Assembly: GCA_937871505.1 (NCBI GenBank)
Contig: CALMPF010000002.1
Location: 1-64,000 of the forward strand
DNA: 64,000 bases
From: an uncultured Planctomycetia bacterium
Lineage (GTDB): Bacteria; Planctomycetota; Phycisphaerae; Phycisphaerales; SM1A02
Direction of reading: 5' to 3'
The notes below the pieces were generated by a model that worked only from the letters and a program-made list of their open reading frames with translations, had not been told where the DNA came from and searched no databases. Shown here in pieces: positions 1-8,312 of the stretch (positions are counted from its first letter, which is position 1; each line of letters opens with the position of its first letter). Position numbers and translations under genes: made by a program.

Positions 1-250
1 GGCGGGGAACCCGCCCGATACGCCCCCGGGGACGCAGCGGGAGGAGAGGGTGCGCGGGGCGTCTCCTCGCTCCGCTTCGGCTCCCGTCCGCAGACTGGAC
101 CACACCCCCTCCCCCGTGTCGGATCTCCGTGTCCGGTTGTCCGGTCGGACGAACTGTCCGGCTTGCCCGCCGGGGGGCTATCCTCTCCGCTTTCCTTCGG
201 AGCACGTTGACGCCGTCCGTTCGACAGTCTCTGACACCAGAGTCCACGCC

Positions 251-502
251 ATGAGCATCCACAGCAGCCTCAAGACCAAGTCCGGGAGCCTCAACCAGCA
301 CCGCAACGTGCTCACGCGGACGGAGCGGCTCGCGAAGCTCACCCTCGAGGAGCGGTTCTTCCCTGAGAAGGACTCGCCGCTCGGGCTGACCAAGGTGCGG
401 AGCATCAAGGCGGCGGTGAGCAAAAAGAAGGCGAAGACCGAGGGCGATGCCGCGGACGCCAAGGCGGCTCCGGCGGGGGGCAAGGGCGGATCGAAGAAGT
501 AG
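251..502 (+). CDS. Small basic protein (Planctomycetes/Verrucomicrobia/Chlamydiae family)
   Basis: An 83-residue Lys/Arg-rich protein. The start MSIHSSLKTKSGSLNQHRNV and the middle segment RTERLAKL..E.RF..EKDSPLGL.KVRSIK match a family of small basic proteins restricted to Planctomycetes, Verrucomicrobia, Lentisphaerae and Chlamydiae, thought to be associated with ribosomes or nucleic acid; the exact role is unknown. The C-terminal third is a low-complexity Lys/Ala/Gly tail. I chose the ATG at 251 because the family begins at this motif; the open frame extends upstream to 50 but that part is Pro/Arg-rich and unlike the family. It stands alone ahead of the dehydrogenase gene at 604. Family identity is clear; function is inferred only from composition. 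Confidence 0.85.
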   Translation: MSIHSSLKTKSGSLNQHRNVLTRTERLAKLTLEERFFPEKDSPLGLTKVRSIKAAVSKKKAKTEGDAADAKAAPAGGKGGSKK

Positions 503-603
503 ACATCGCTGCGGCCTTCCACCGGGCCGCCTCGGCACGACAGGCTGCGAGCCCCGTCGGACGCGGAGTCGCGTCGCGGCGCGCCGTCAGCGCGGAGGGA
601 TTC

Positions 604-1971
604 ATGTCCTCGATCTACGCCAGCGTTCTCGACCGCATCGCATCCAGCGCCCGGACGGTCACGTTCCTGCTTGGGACGGACTGCCACATCGGAGAGCCGG
701 AGAAGGGCGTCGTCGCCGGCGCCGCCGAGGATGAGGTCGAGCGGCGCGTCGGCATCACGCCAACGCAGCTTGGGCTCCTCCGCGACTGGCTCTCGATCAG
801 CGGGACGCAGCCGCGGTTCATCGTCGTCGCCGGCGCGGGCGCCCGCGCCGGGTTCCCGGATTTCGCGTATCGCCAGAACGGCGCCGAGATCGTCGCGGAG
901 TCCGACCTTCCGCGAGCCGCCGCGGCCTTCGACGTGGTCCATGCGCTGAAGGAGCCGACGGCATACGAGGCGCTTCTTCCGGGGCCGATCATTCGCCTCG
1001 GCGCGCTCCACATCGGAGACTTCAGCGCCGGCGCGGGGATCGCGCGGCTGATCGAAGTCGGCAACTGGGCGGCGGTGATCGACGGCTCGTATCTCGGCGG
1101 GGTCTCCCATCGGCGCCGCGGCGGCTTCGACATCCCGCTGCGCAAGACGATGTCGGATTTCGCGGGCGACATCGCCGCGGACTTCCATGCGGGACCGCGG
1201 CTTGCGGAGCTCGATCCCGGAGCCCGCCGCGCAATCGTCGTCGGCGGCGGGGTCGCGGGCACGGCAGCCACCCGCCGGCTCCTCGGGAGCTACGGCGAGA
1301 GCCTTGGCGCTCTGCTGCTGATCGAGCCTCACGCCGAGACACGCGACACGCTCCGCCGCGAGTTCGGCGCCGATCCGCGCGTCGAGATCCGGGACGGCAG
1401 GCACTTGGACTCGGAGACGCTGAAGGGAGCCGGCGCAGTCGTCATCGCGACCTTCCGCGAGAACGCGAAAGACTTCGTCTGCGACCACGATGCGCTTCGT
1501 TCGATGGCCCGGCGCGGGATCGTGGTCGACATCTCCTGCGACGAGGGACCGTCGCTCGGCGTGGCGGGCCTCGAGTCGCTGGTGGGCGAGAGCGCTCGTC
1601 GGCACGTCCGCGACGCCGTCGCGCAGCTCGGACTGGAGATCGAGTATGTCGCGGACACGCACCTCCCGCGCAAGCGGCCCCAGGAGGCGTCGGACGCCCA
1701 CGGGCGGGTTGCCGTCCCGTATCTGGCGGTCCTCCTCCAGCTCTGTGCGGCGTTCGGCGGCGCCGAGGGCGCCCGCGACTTCATCCTCGGCCATCAAGGC
1801 TCGCCGGAGACCGAAGACCTTTTCGACGCCATGGTGCAGGACCTGCGTCGCGGGATGGTCTTCACCGGTCCCGATCCCGTGGCAATGCACGTCCGCGCCG
1901 ATCCGAAGATCGAGCGCGAGATCGCGGCGTTCGTTCGCGGGGCAGGCCGGTCGGTCACGATGGCGAGTTAG
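604..1971 (+). CDS. Alanine dehydrogenase/PNT-family NAD(P)-binding protein
   Basis: A 455-residue protein of the alanine dehydrogenase / pyridine nucleotide transhydrogenase family. The N-terminal domain has the ERRVGITPTQL signature (about residues 45-57), a KEP motif near 120 carrying the family's substrate lysine, and an ALHIG segment near 139 corresponding to the catalytic-histidine strand (YLHLA in alanine dehydrogenase). The Rossmann domain begins at IVVGGGVAGTAA (about 213). It is somewhat longer than typical alanine dehydrogenases (about 370), with extra sequence before the N-terminal motif, so substrate could be alanine, another amino acid, or unknown. A GGAGG ribosome site precedes the ATG. 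The stop is followed at once by an 18-bp perfect palindrome. Confidence 0.75.
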   Translation: MSSIYASVLDRIASSARTVTFLLGTDCHIGEPEKGVVAGAAEDEVERRVGITPTQLGLLRDWLSISGTQPRFIVVAGAGARAGFPDFAYRQNGAEIVAESDLPRAAAAFDVVHALKEPTAYEALLPGPIIRLGALHIGDFSAGAGIARLIEVGNWAAVIDGSYLGGVSHRRRGGFDIPLRKTMSDFAGDIAADFHAGPRLAELDPGARRAIVVGGGVAGTAATRRLLGSYGESLGALLLIEPHAETRDTLRREFGADPRVEIRDGRHLDSETLKGAGAVVIATFRENAKDFVCDHDALRSMARRGIVVDISCDEGPSLGVAGLESLVGESARRHVRDAVAQLGLEIEYVADTHLPRKRPQEASDAHGRVAVPYLAVLLQLCAAFGGAEGARDFILGHQGSPETEDLFDAMVQDLRRGMVFTGPDPVAMHVRADPKIEREIAAFVRGAGRSVTMAS

Positions 1972-2007
1972 CACTCCAGCGCTGGAGTGTTCACACTCCA
2001 GCGCCCC
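1972..2007. repeat. Palindrome plus terminus of the dispersed hairpin repeat family
   Basis: 1972-1989 is a perfect 18-bp palindrome (CACTCCAGC and its complement). Immediately after it, 1990-2007 is identical to the left terminus of the long inverted repeat at 2688-2705. This looks like a deleted or end-to-end remnant of that repeat family; it could also help end transcription of the dehydrogenase gene. Confidence 0.6.
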
Positions 2008-2166
2008 GTCGTTCCGCACGACCACGAGCGACGCGGCTCCGGAGCGTGACCTGAGCGTCTTCGATCGCGATCCCCGCGCGGCGCGCGAACGCCCGCCGCG
2101 CGTCCGCGAGCGGTCGCGGACGATCGGCGGGCGATCGATCACTCTGGCCGGCGCTTCGGCGGGCGA

Positions 2167-2361
2167 TCAGCGCTGGTCGCGCTGGTCTCGGTCCTGGTTG
2201 TCCGGAGCCATGCTCGGCGGATCGATCTTCTCGTTGGGCTCCGGCGGGCGAGCGCGGATCCTCTCGCCGGTTGGCGTCGTGCTGCTGGGACCGCAGCCAC
2301 CGAGTCCGACGCAGAGTCCGATCACGCCGGCGAGGCCGGCGAGGGCAACAGCCTTCTTCAT
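2167..2361 (-). CDS. Small lipoprotein
   Basis: A 64-residue predicted lipoprotein. The start MKKAVALAGLAGVIGL is a typical signal peptide, and the lipobox LGGC places the lipidated cysteine near residue 23. The mature part is short, polar and rich in Pro, Asp, Arg and Gln, ending DNQDRDQRDQR, with no recognisable domain. A good ribosome site (AAAGGA, 8 nt before the ATG on the minus strand) supports expression. No operon partner. Such small lipoproteins are often envelope components, but no specific function can be given. Confidence 0.7.
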   Translation of the reverse strand: MKKAVALAGLAGVIGLCVGLGGCGPSSTTPTGERIRARPPEPNEKIDPPSMAPDNQDRDQRDQR

Positions 2362-2631
2362 GGGGGAGTCCTTTCAGGGTTCGCCGCGGGCGTCACGGAC
2401 TCGTGCAAACCCGACGGGCGGGACGGCTGGCGAGCGTGGCGTCAGTGGCCTGTCGAGCGGGCGTGCACTCCACGCCCGAGGCGCCGACACGCATCGTTCC
2501 GTCGACCGTCGCTTCCGGAGGCGAAGGCGGACCGACGCCTCCCAAGCTGGGGTCAGGCGAAAGCGTATCACTCCGGGGGAACTTCCGCCGAGGGTCGCAT
2601 GCGCCGTGGCGGTGCATGCCGCACGCCGATC

Positions 2632-2667
2632 GAAAACCCCGCCCCCGGAACGAGCCGAAGGCGGGGC
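2632..2667 (-). terminator. Intrinsic terminator, minus strand
   Basis: On the minus strand a CCCCGCC/GGCGGGG stem (2660-2666 with 2637-2643) is followed directly by TTTT, one of the few hairpins here with a T-tract. It lies beyond the long inverted repeat and would stop minus-strand transcripts from the 5408-3242 operon before the lipoprotein gene. Confidence 0.55.
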
Positions 2668-2683
2668 GGAGGGGAGAGGTCCA

Positions 2684-2878
2684 CCACTTCACACTCCAGC
2701 GCCCCTTGGCTCCGTCGCGAGGCGGTCGGAAGCGGATGTTCTGCAAGGAGAAGGGAAGCAGATGGGGCGCCGGTGGCCCCGCTGCGGGCCATCAAGCTCC
2801 CGTTGCGAGCTTCGACGCAGCAGAACGCCGCTTCCGGACGCCGCAGCAGGAGACAAGGGGCGCTGGAGCGTGAGGTGG
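2684..2878. repeat. 195-bp imperfect inverted repeat (hairpin repeat family, best copy)
   Basis: The two ends are near-perfect inverted repeats: 23 of 25 bases agree between 2684-2708 and the complement of 2854-2878. Inner parts also pair (CGGAAGCGG..GTTCTGC in both arms; GGGGCGCCGGTGGCCCC at the centre). The right arm shares a long core with the element at 59135-59345 and related sequence occurs at 16946-17129 and 52975-53146. No coding capacity. Could be a MITE-like or REP-like element. Confidence 0.75.
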
Positions 2879-3241
2879 TCTGAGGGGTCTACGCCGGTCG
2901 GAAAGCCGAGGTTCGGATCCCGCCCGGCGTGCCCGGCATCCGGATGGACGTGGGGCGACGGAGCACGCCGGGTGCATGGCCGATTCCGCGACCATCTTCG
3001 GTGCGCGGCCATTCTCGGTGCGCGGCCTTCCAGGCGGCATCTGATGGAACGTCGCGCTCTCGTCCGCGTCGGCGTCGGATTCGGGCCGCGCCGCACCCGA
3101 TCTGCTGCGGTGCCGACAGTCGCCCGAAGCGAGTCCGGTGGAGCAGGAGCGGCCCGGAGGGCTGCGCACCAGCGACCGTGGAATCGGTCATGCACCCGAG
3201 CACGCCCGCCCACCGAGCCAGCATCGCGCCGAGATTCGCGA
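2879..3241. other. Gene-free stretch
   Basis: No convincing gene. It contains a short direct duplication, CTCGGTGCGCGGCC-like, near 2996-3030, and no terminator with a T-tract before the glycosyltransferase stop codon at 3242. The open frames here are Arg/Pro-rich shadows of GC-rich DNA. Confidence 0.5.
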
Positions 3242-4399
3242 TCATCGACCCTGCGACGACGGACCGAGCTGCGCACCGGACCCGCTCGGGGCGGCAAAGT
3301 CGATCGTCTCATCCGCGACCACGCCGCGCAGCAGGGCGTGGAGCATGGCTGCCGAGCGCTCCGGGGAGTGGGAGCGGGCCATGCAGGCGGCCGCCGAGGC
3401 GCCGAGCCGTCGCGCCTCCGGCTCGTCGTCGAGCAGGGCGCTCATCCGTTCGAGCCAGCCATCCGCGGTCGACTCTTCGAGCATCGCGGCGGTGACCTCG
3501 GCGCGCAGGGAGTCGACTCGCTCGTCGCGCAGGGCGACGACCGGCACGCCCGCTGCCATCGCATCGAGCAGCACGCCGCGCACGGCACCGCTGCGCTCCG
3601 GCACCACGAGCAGGTCGCAGCCGGCGATGAACTCGCTCACCGCCGACGCATTCTCGACCGTGCAGACGCGCGGCAGGAGGTCCATCGACCGAACGCTCTG
3701 CCAGAGTTCGTGCGCTCGAGCGCCGCGCAGCTCGACGAACGCGAGCGGCGCGGCGCGGTCCTTCGGCTGGGTCTTCGCGAGCTGCCGGAACGCCTCGAAG
3801 CAGGGGAGCGAGCTCCGCAGATCGTCGCCGGCGCCGAGCACGACGATGAAGCGGCGCCTGTCGGGGTCCGCAGCGCACCCCCTTCGTGGCGCGGCGACCG
3901 CCGCCGAGGGAATGTGAGCGACGCTCGGGCCGAGGCGGGATCCGACCAGCTCGGTCAGCGGCGCCGAGCGGACGATGCACCCGGCGATGGTCCCGTCGGC
4001 TGCGTCGACGCGCCGCCGCGCGGTTCTCAGCGCGTCGTCAAGCGATGCGACATCGAGCACCACCTGGCACTCGAGCTCGCGACCGAGCTCCACCGCCATC
4101 TTCCACGCCTCCGCGCCCGCGACGAGGATGACGTCCGGCGGAGTGCGCTCGAGCGCGGCGAGCAGCCGCGCCCGCCGCCATCCCCGGAGCCACGGGGGGA
4201 CGTGCGGCTCGAAGTCGACGCGCGCAAGCGCCGCGAGCGCTCGTTCACGCGGATCGCTGCGGTGCGCGTCGAACGACGCCGGGACGATCCGGATGACGGC
4301 GGCGCCCTCGCCCCGGAGGCCCAGGCATGTCCGCACGTGCTGCGCATGCTCGTCGGCGAGCTGTCGTTCATCGGCGACGATGGCGACTCGGAGGGTCAT
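3242..4399 (-). CDS. Glycosyltransferase-like protein (GT-B fold, GT4-like C-terminal half)
   Basis: A 385-residue protein read from ATG 4399, which overlaps the upstream thioesterase stop codon as ATGA. MTLRVAIVADERQ is a first beta strand typical of GT-B glycosyltransferases. The C-terminal half has FIVVLGAGDDL (about 185), a CTVEN..VSEFIAGCDLLVVPERSGA segment and the MAAGVPVVAL motif, as in group 4 transferases where the nucleotide-sugar is bound, although the usual E-x(7)-E pair is weak (PERSGAVRGVLLDAM). The substrate is unknown. Last gene of a three-gene coupled operon with DUF971 and thioesterase genes, an unusual partnership that does not point to one pathway. Confidence 0.65.
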   Translation of the reverse strand: MTLRVAIVADERQLADEHAQHVRTCLGLRGEGAAVIRIVPASFDAHRSDPRERALAALARVDFEPHVPPWLRGWRRARLLAALERTPPDVILVAGAEAWKMAVELGRELECQVVLDVASLDDALRTARRRVDAADGTIAGCIVRSAPLTELVGSRLGPSVAHIPSAAVAAPRRGCAADPDRRRFIVVLGAGDDLRSSLPCFEAFRQLAKTQPKDRAAPLAFVELRGARAHELWQSVRSMDLLPRVCTVENASAVSEFIAGCDLLVVPERSGAVRGVLLDAMAAGVPVVALRDERVDSLRAEVTAAMLEESTADGWLERMSALLDDEPEARRLGASAAACMARSHSPERSAAMLHALLRGVVADETIDFAAPSGSGAQLGPSSQGR

Positions 4400-5064
4400 G
4401 GGCGCGCGAATCCGTCGATCTGCGAACGGGGATGCCCGCTCCTGCACTCCGCTTCAGAGGGCTGTGCCCCGGGGTTCCGCTCCGCGGTCGTCGCGGCGCG
4501 TCCGGCGATTCCCCCGGCGGGAAGCAGCGGATCGAGCGCGGCCGCGAGCGATGGCGGGACCGCCCGGGGCCGGCGCGTCGCGAGATCGACGAGGACCCAG
4601 AGCGTCGCGGACCGGAAGATCACCGCGCCGTCGCCGACGCGCAGCGCGACCGTCTCGCGCCAGGACTTCGCCCGCCGCAGGTCGCGGAGCCACGTGAAGA
4701 CGAGCAGCTCCTCGCCGGCGCGGCACTCGGCGCGGTAGTCGATCTCGTGTCGCGCCACGAACCACATCGCTCCCGCTTCGCGAAGCCCCTCCCGCGAGCA
4801 GCCTCCGGCCGCGGCCGCCCGTTCAGCGACGAGATCGATCCAGCGGACGTACTCGACGTTCCAGACGTGATCCAGCGCCCGGCTCGTGCTCTCGTCCCCG
4901 ATCCGGAGGCGCATCGCGAAGGGCCGCGGATGCGGAATGTCCGCCGCCGCGCGGAGGGCGGCCGGAACCGCGGCGAGCTGGATCGGTTCGAGCTCTTCGC
5001 GCATCGCTGCGGTGACCTCCCGGCCCGAGACCGAACGGGAAGCGGAGGGCGCTGGACGGCTCAC
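4396..5064 (-). CDS. 4-hydroxybenzoyl-CoA-type acyl-CoA thioesterase
   Basis: A 222-residue protein with a hotdog thioesterase fold. The ALDHVWNVEYVRWIDLVAER segment (about residues 60-80) matches the active-site helix of the 4HBT family (usually D..GHVNN..YLRW); the following AMWFVARHEIDYRAECRAGE and the late IFRSATLWVLVDLATRRP are the typical strands. It would hydrolyse an acyl-CoA or act on an acyl carrier thioester; the substrate is unknown. I chose GTG 5064 because it overlaps the DUF971 stop codon as GTGA; an ATG 20 codons later (MREELEP) is the alternative. The C-terminal 25 residues go beyond the usual domain. It couples by ATGA to the glycosyltransferase gene. Confidence 0.75.
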   Translation of the reverse strand: MSRPAPSASRSVSGREVTAAMREELEPIQLAAVPAALRAAADIPHPRPFAMRLRIGDESTSRALDHVWNVEYVRWIDLVAERAAAAGGCSREGLREAGAMWFVARHEIDYRAECRAGEELLVFTWLRDLRRAKSWRETVALRVGDGAVIFRSATLWVLVDLATRRPRAVPPSLAAALDPLLPAGGIAGRAATTAERNPGAQPSEAECRSGHPRSQIDGFARP

Positions 5065-5408
5065 GGCGTCGCCTCCGTTCCGGCGCCGGGGTCGATCTCG
5101 CGCAAGTAGCTCCACGAGTAGATCCCGGTCCGGTGTCCATCGGAGAAGACGATGCGGACGGCGTAGTTCCCGATCAGTTCGGCGTCGAGCGCGGTCAGGG
5201 GGCCATCGGCCCCGCGCCTCGAAGCGCTCGCGGGAAGGACCGTCAGGGGATTGCTGGCGAGCTCGGCGCGAAGCTGCCGAGCGTCGGCGGAGGGGGAGTG
5301 GCGGCGCAGGTGGGCGATGGGATAGAAGCTCCGTCGCCCGTCGCTCCACTCGATCGAGAGCCCCGCGGCGCGGTCGAGATCCAGATGCAGCGGGACCGCG
5401 TCGGACAC
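5061..5408 (-). CDS. DUF971 / GBBH-like N-terminal domain protein
   Basis: A 115-residue single-domain protein of the DUF971 family (the N-terminal domain of gamma-butyrobetaine hydroxylase, here free-standing). Visible features are LSIEWSDGRRSFYPIAHLR near the start and GNYAVRIVFSDGHRTGIYSW (about 80-99). Free-standing members are sometimes linked with iron-sulfur assembly or folate-dependent maturation, but the role here is not known. The start GTG 5408 is supported by a TATCGT box 6 nt upstream, consistent with a leaderless transcript; the longer open frame to 5564 would run into pyrF. First gene of the minus-strand operon. Confidence 0.75.
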   Translation of the reverse strand: MSDAVPLHLDLDRAAGLSIEWSDGRRSFYPIAHLRRHSPSADARQLRAELASNPLTVLPASASRRGADGPLTALDAELIGNYAVRIVFSDGHRTGIYSWSYLREIDPGAGTEATP

Positions 5409-5414
5409 GCCGCA

Positions 5415-5420
5415 ACGATA
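5415..5420 (-). promoter_or_regulatory. -10 box TATCGT for the DUF971 operon
   Basis: TATCGT on the minus strand ends 6 nt before the GTG start at 5408, so the transcript would start at or next to the start codon. No ribosome site is present. Confidence 0.45.
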
Positions 5421-5545
5421 ACCGGATGCACCCGCATCGCGGCTGAACGAACCGGGCCGCAGGCTGATGCCGTGCCGGACGTTCGTCGGGTGCGCCGCGC
5501 ACGCTCCTGCGCGGGCGAGGTACCTCCGAGGCGATGCGCGGTCGG

Positions 5546-5551
5546 TACAGT
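5546..5551 (+). promoter_or_regulatory. -10 box TACAGT for pyrF
   Basis: TACAGT lies 6 nt before GTG 5558, the same arrangement as at several other genes in the window; it favours GTG 5558 over ATG 5534 as the pyrF start. Confidence 0.4.
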
Positions 5552-5557
5552 CCCGCC

Positions 5558-6439
5558 GTGTCACCGACCGTCACCGACCTTGCGCACGCCGCCGACCGCC
5601 TCCTGGACGCCATCGACCGTCTCGATGCTCCTGTCTGCGTGGGGCTCGACCCCGTATTCGCGCGGCTTCCGGCGGCGCTGCGGGGGGCGGGGGAGCCGAT
5701 CGAGGCGGTCGAACGCTTCTCGCTCGGCGTCATCGACGCGGTCGCATCATCCGTGCCCTGCGTGAAGCCGCAGTCTGCGTGCTTCGAGCGGTACGGCAGC
5801 GCCGGGGTCGCGGCGCTGGAGCGCGTCTGCGCGGCCGCCCGCGCAGCGGGGCTGGTGGTCATTCTCGATGCCAAGCGGGGGGACATCGGCATCTCGGCGG
5901 AGCACTATGCGGAGGCGGCCTTCGCCCGCGGCGATGTCGACTGGGTCACGATCAACGCCTACCTCGGGGAGGACGGGATCGCGCCCTTCCTGCGCCCGGG
6001 CCGCGGAGCCTTCGCCCTGGTGCGCACGAGCAATCCCGGCGGCGACGCGTTGCAGCGCCGACCGCTCGCGGAGGGGGGCTCGGTCGCAGATGCGGTCGCG
6101 GCGATCGTCGCGGCGCTCGGCGAGCGCCATCTCGGAGGCCGTGGCTACAGCGCGCTGGGCGCCGTGGTCGGAGCGACCAAGGCCGAGGATGCCGCCCGCC
6201 TGCGGCGACTGATGCCGAAGCAGCTCTTGCTCGTTCCCGGCTATGGCGCTCAGGGGGGCGGCGCTGCGGATGTCCTGCCGTTCTTCGGCGCCGATGGCCG
6301 CGGAGCGATCATCACCGCGAGCCGGTCGGTGCTCTATCCCCCGGGCTCCGACGGAGCAGACTGGAAGTCGGCGGTCGCCGAGGCTGCGCAGCGCTTCGCC
6401 GAGGAGATCCGCGCCGCGGTGCGCTCGCGACCGGAGTGA
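5558..6439 (+). CDS. pyrF: Orotidine 5'-phosphate decarboxylase (type 2)
   Basis: Converts OMP to UMP, the last step of de novo pyrimidine synthesis, in the cytoplasm. The 293-residue protein belongs to the longer PyrF subfamily: PVCVGLDP near the start, the catalytic DAKRGDI motif (about 105-111), then a loop WVTINAYLGEDGI and the phosphate-binding end VPGYGAQGGGAADV plus ITASRSVLYP. All expected residues are present and the length fits. GTG 5558 is chosen because of the TACAGT box 6 nt upstream; ATG 5534 in the same frame would add eight residues. It is divergent from the DUF971 operon and ends about 190 bp before a solute-binding protein gene. Confidence 0.92.
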   Translation: MSPTVTDLAHAADRLLDAIDRLDAPVCVGLDPVFARLPAALRGAGEPIEAVERFSLGVIDAVASSVPCVKPQSACFERYGSAGVAALERVCAAARAAGLVVILDAKRGDIGISAEHYAEAAFARGDVDWVTINAYLGEDGIAPFLRPGRGAFALVRTSNPGGDALQRRPLAEGGSVADAVAAIVAALGERHLGGRGYSALGAVVGATKAEDAARLRRLMPKQLLLVPGYGAQGGGAADVLPFFGADGRGAIITASRSVLYPPGSDGADWKSAVAEAAQRFAEEIRAAVRSRPE

Positions 6440-6611
6440 GCAGCGCCCCCTTCGCCGGCGCGCGATCGAGTGCGACGTCGCGCCGAGCGCTCGCCGGTCG
6501 ACGCTTCCGCTCCTGCGGCGCGGATGGTCGCGGCGACCTCGATCCCGGCCCGCCGCGGCTCCGTTCGCGCGACCCGTTCTCGCCTCTTCCGGGAGGCCGG
6601 TGCGGCACGAC

Positions 6612-6617
6612 TACCCT
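6612..6617 (+). promoter_or_regulatory. -10 box TACCCT for the solute-binding protein gene
   Basis: TACCCT ends 8 nt before ATG 6626; there is no ribosome site. Fits the leaderless pattern seen elsewhere in the window. Confidence 0.35.
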
Positions 6618-6625
6618 TCGCCCGC

Positions 6626-8281
6626 ATGTTCCGCGTCGTCGTGGTGCTGGTGCTCGCGCTCCTGATCGGACTGCCGCTCGTCATGCGCGAGAGCGACGGG
6701 CCGCGCGCCGGCGACGCCCGGCGGCTCGTGGTGCTCTCGCCGCACAACGAGCAGATCCGCAAGGAGTTCGGCGCGGCGTTCCGGCGCTGGCACGCCGAGC
6801 GCTTCCCGAACGAGCCTGCGGTCGAGGTCGTCTGGAACACCCCCGGGGGGACCTCCGACATCCGGCGGATGCTCGTGGCCCAGCACCGGGCGGCCCTGCG
6901 CGACGGTCGGGCGCCGGGCGGCAATGCCGACATCCTCTTCGGCGGAGGCTCGTACGAGTTCTCCGAGCTGCGCAAGCCGCTCACCGAGGATCCGGCTTCG
7001 ACCGTCCTCGCGCCGATCGCGTTCGACGCCGACTTCCTCGCGTCCGTCTACGGCGCCGAGAACCGCATCGGAGACGACCTGCTCTTCGATCCCGAGGGCT
7101 TCTGGTTCGGCGCTGCGCTCTCGGGGTTCGGGATCGTCTACAACCGGGAGCTCCTCCGCGACCTCGGCGTTCCCGAGCCGGAGCGCTGGTCCGATCTCGC
7201 CGACCCGCGGCTGCTCGGGGCGGTCTCGCTGGTCAATCCCGCCCAGTCCGGCTCGATCACCACGGCGTTCGAGGCGATCCTGCTGCGCCGCGGCTGGGAG
7301 GAGGGCTGGCGGATCCTCCGCCGCATCGCCGCCAACGCGCGGACCTTCTCCGGCACCAGCGCTCGCGGCCCGATCGACGTCTCCAGCGGTGAGGCGGCGG
7401 CGGGGATCTGCATCGACTTCTACGGGCGGTTCGAGGCCCAGGCGGTGCTCGCCGCGGGCGGCGGCGACCGCGTGGGATACATCGATCCGGCGGGCGAGAC
7501 CCGCATCGACGCCGATCCGGTGGCGATGCTTCGCGGGGCTCCGTCGCCGGATCTGTCGCGGAGATTCGTCGAGTTCGTGCTCTCGACCGAGGGTCAGGCG
7601 CTCTGGCAGTTTCAGTCGCGGTCGGCGGTCCGCGCGCGGGATCGCTCCGCAGCATCCGCGGACGGCGCCGGCATCGGCGCGTCGGAGTTCGACCTGCTCG
7701 GCCCCGAGCGCTTCGAGCTGCGGCGGATGCCGATCCGCCGCGACCTCTACACCTCGCCGGAGGCGTTCAGGCGCTTCGTCGACGCCGTCGATCCATATGC
7801 GATCGCGACGGCCGTCGCGGCGCCGGACCGGAACGTGCGCTCCTTCATCGTGCCGCTCTTCTCCGCGATGGCCATCGACGAGCACGCCCGGCTGCGCCGC
7901 GCCTGGCGCGCGATCGTGGAGCACCCGTCCTATCCGACGCCCGTCCCCGGCGAGCGACCGCCGATCGTCGTCGCCTCCGACGTCGCCGATCCGGAGCTCG
8001 CCGAGATGCTCCGGCTCTTCGACGAGCTGCCTGCGGTCCGCGCTCCGGAGCGCGCGGTGATCGACCTTGCGACGACGGAGGGCCGGGCGCTCGCGCGGCG
8101 CGGCTGGCTCGGCAGCGCGCCCGCGTGGGCGGATCAGGGGCTCTGGCCGCGCGAGACCGCGCCCGCCGACGAGCTTCGCCGGGAGTTCCGCGCGTTCTTC
8201 GTCGAGCGCTATGACCGCATCGAAAGGCACACCCGAAGACCGCTCCGCGCGCGGAACCTCGGAGGTCGGCCGGAGCGATGA
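6626..8281 (+). CDS. Extracellular solute-binding protein, Fe(III)-type family, with C-terminal extension
   Basis: A 551-residue exported binding protein. Residues 1-20 (MFRVVVVLVLALLIGLPLV) form a signal anchor. Next comes LVVLSPHNEQIRKEFGAAF, the first strand of family 1 binding proteins, followed by ADILFGGG, FGIVYNREL, VSLVNPAQSGS and GICIDFYGR, as in FbpA/AfuA-type iron or sugar-phosphate binding proteins. Those proteins are about 340 residues; here about 190 extra residues follow, with conserved-looking segments RRDLYTSPEAFRRFV and RSFIVPLFSAMAIDEHARL. No permease or ATPase gene is adjacent. I start at ATG 6626 where the hydrophobic segment begins, not at the upstream 6470. Ligand is unknown. 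Confidence 0.75.
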   Translation: MFRVVVVLVLALLIGLPLVMRESDGPRAGDARRLVVLSPHNEQIRKEFGAAFRRWHAERFPNEPAVEVVWNTPGGTSDIRRMLVAQHRAALRDGRAPGGNADILFGGGSYEFSELRKPLTEDPASTVLAPIAFDADFLASVYGAENRIGDDLLFDPEGFWFGAALSGFGIVYNRELLRDLGVPEPERWSDLADPRLLGAVSLVNPAQSGSITTAFEAILLRRGWEEGWRILRRIAANARTFSGTSARGPIDVSSGEAAAGICIDFYGRFEAQAVLAAGGGDRVGYIDPAGETRIDADPVAMLRGAPSPDLSRRFVEFVLSTEGQALWQFQSRSAVRARDRSAASADGAGIGASEFDLLGPERFELRRMPIRRDLYTSPEAFRRFVDAVDPYAIATAVAAPDRNVRSFIVPLFSAMAIDEHARLRRAWRAIVEHPSYPTPVPGERPPIVVASDVADPELAEMLRLFDELPAVRAPERAVIDLATTEGRALARRGWLGSAPAWADQGLWPRETAPADELRREFRAFFVERYDRIERHTRRPLRARNLGGRPER

Positions 8282-8312
8282 TCCCGACCCGCCGCTCCGC
8301 CGCGAGTTCCCG

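Noticed and set aside
178-2142. 654-codon minus-strand open frame opposite the dehydrogenase gene
   Set aside because: Arg/Ala/Asp-rich, no recognised motif; it is the shadow of a clear plus-strand gene in GC-rich DNA.
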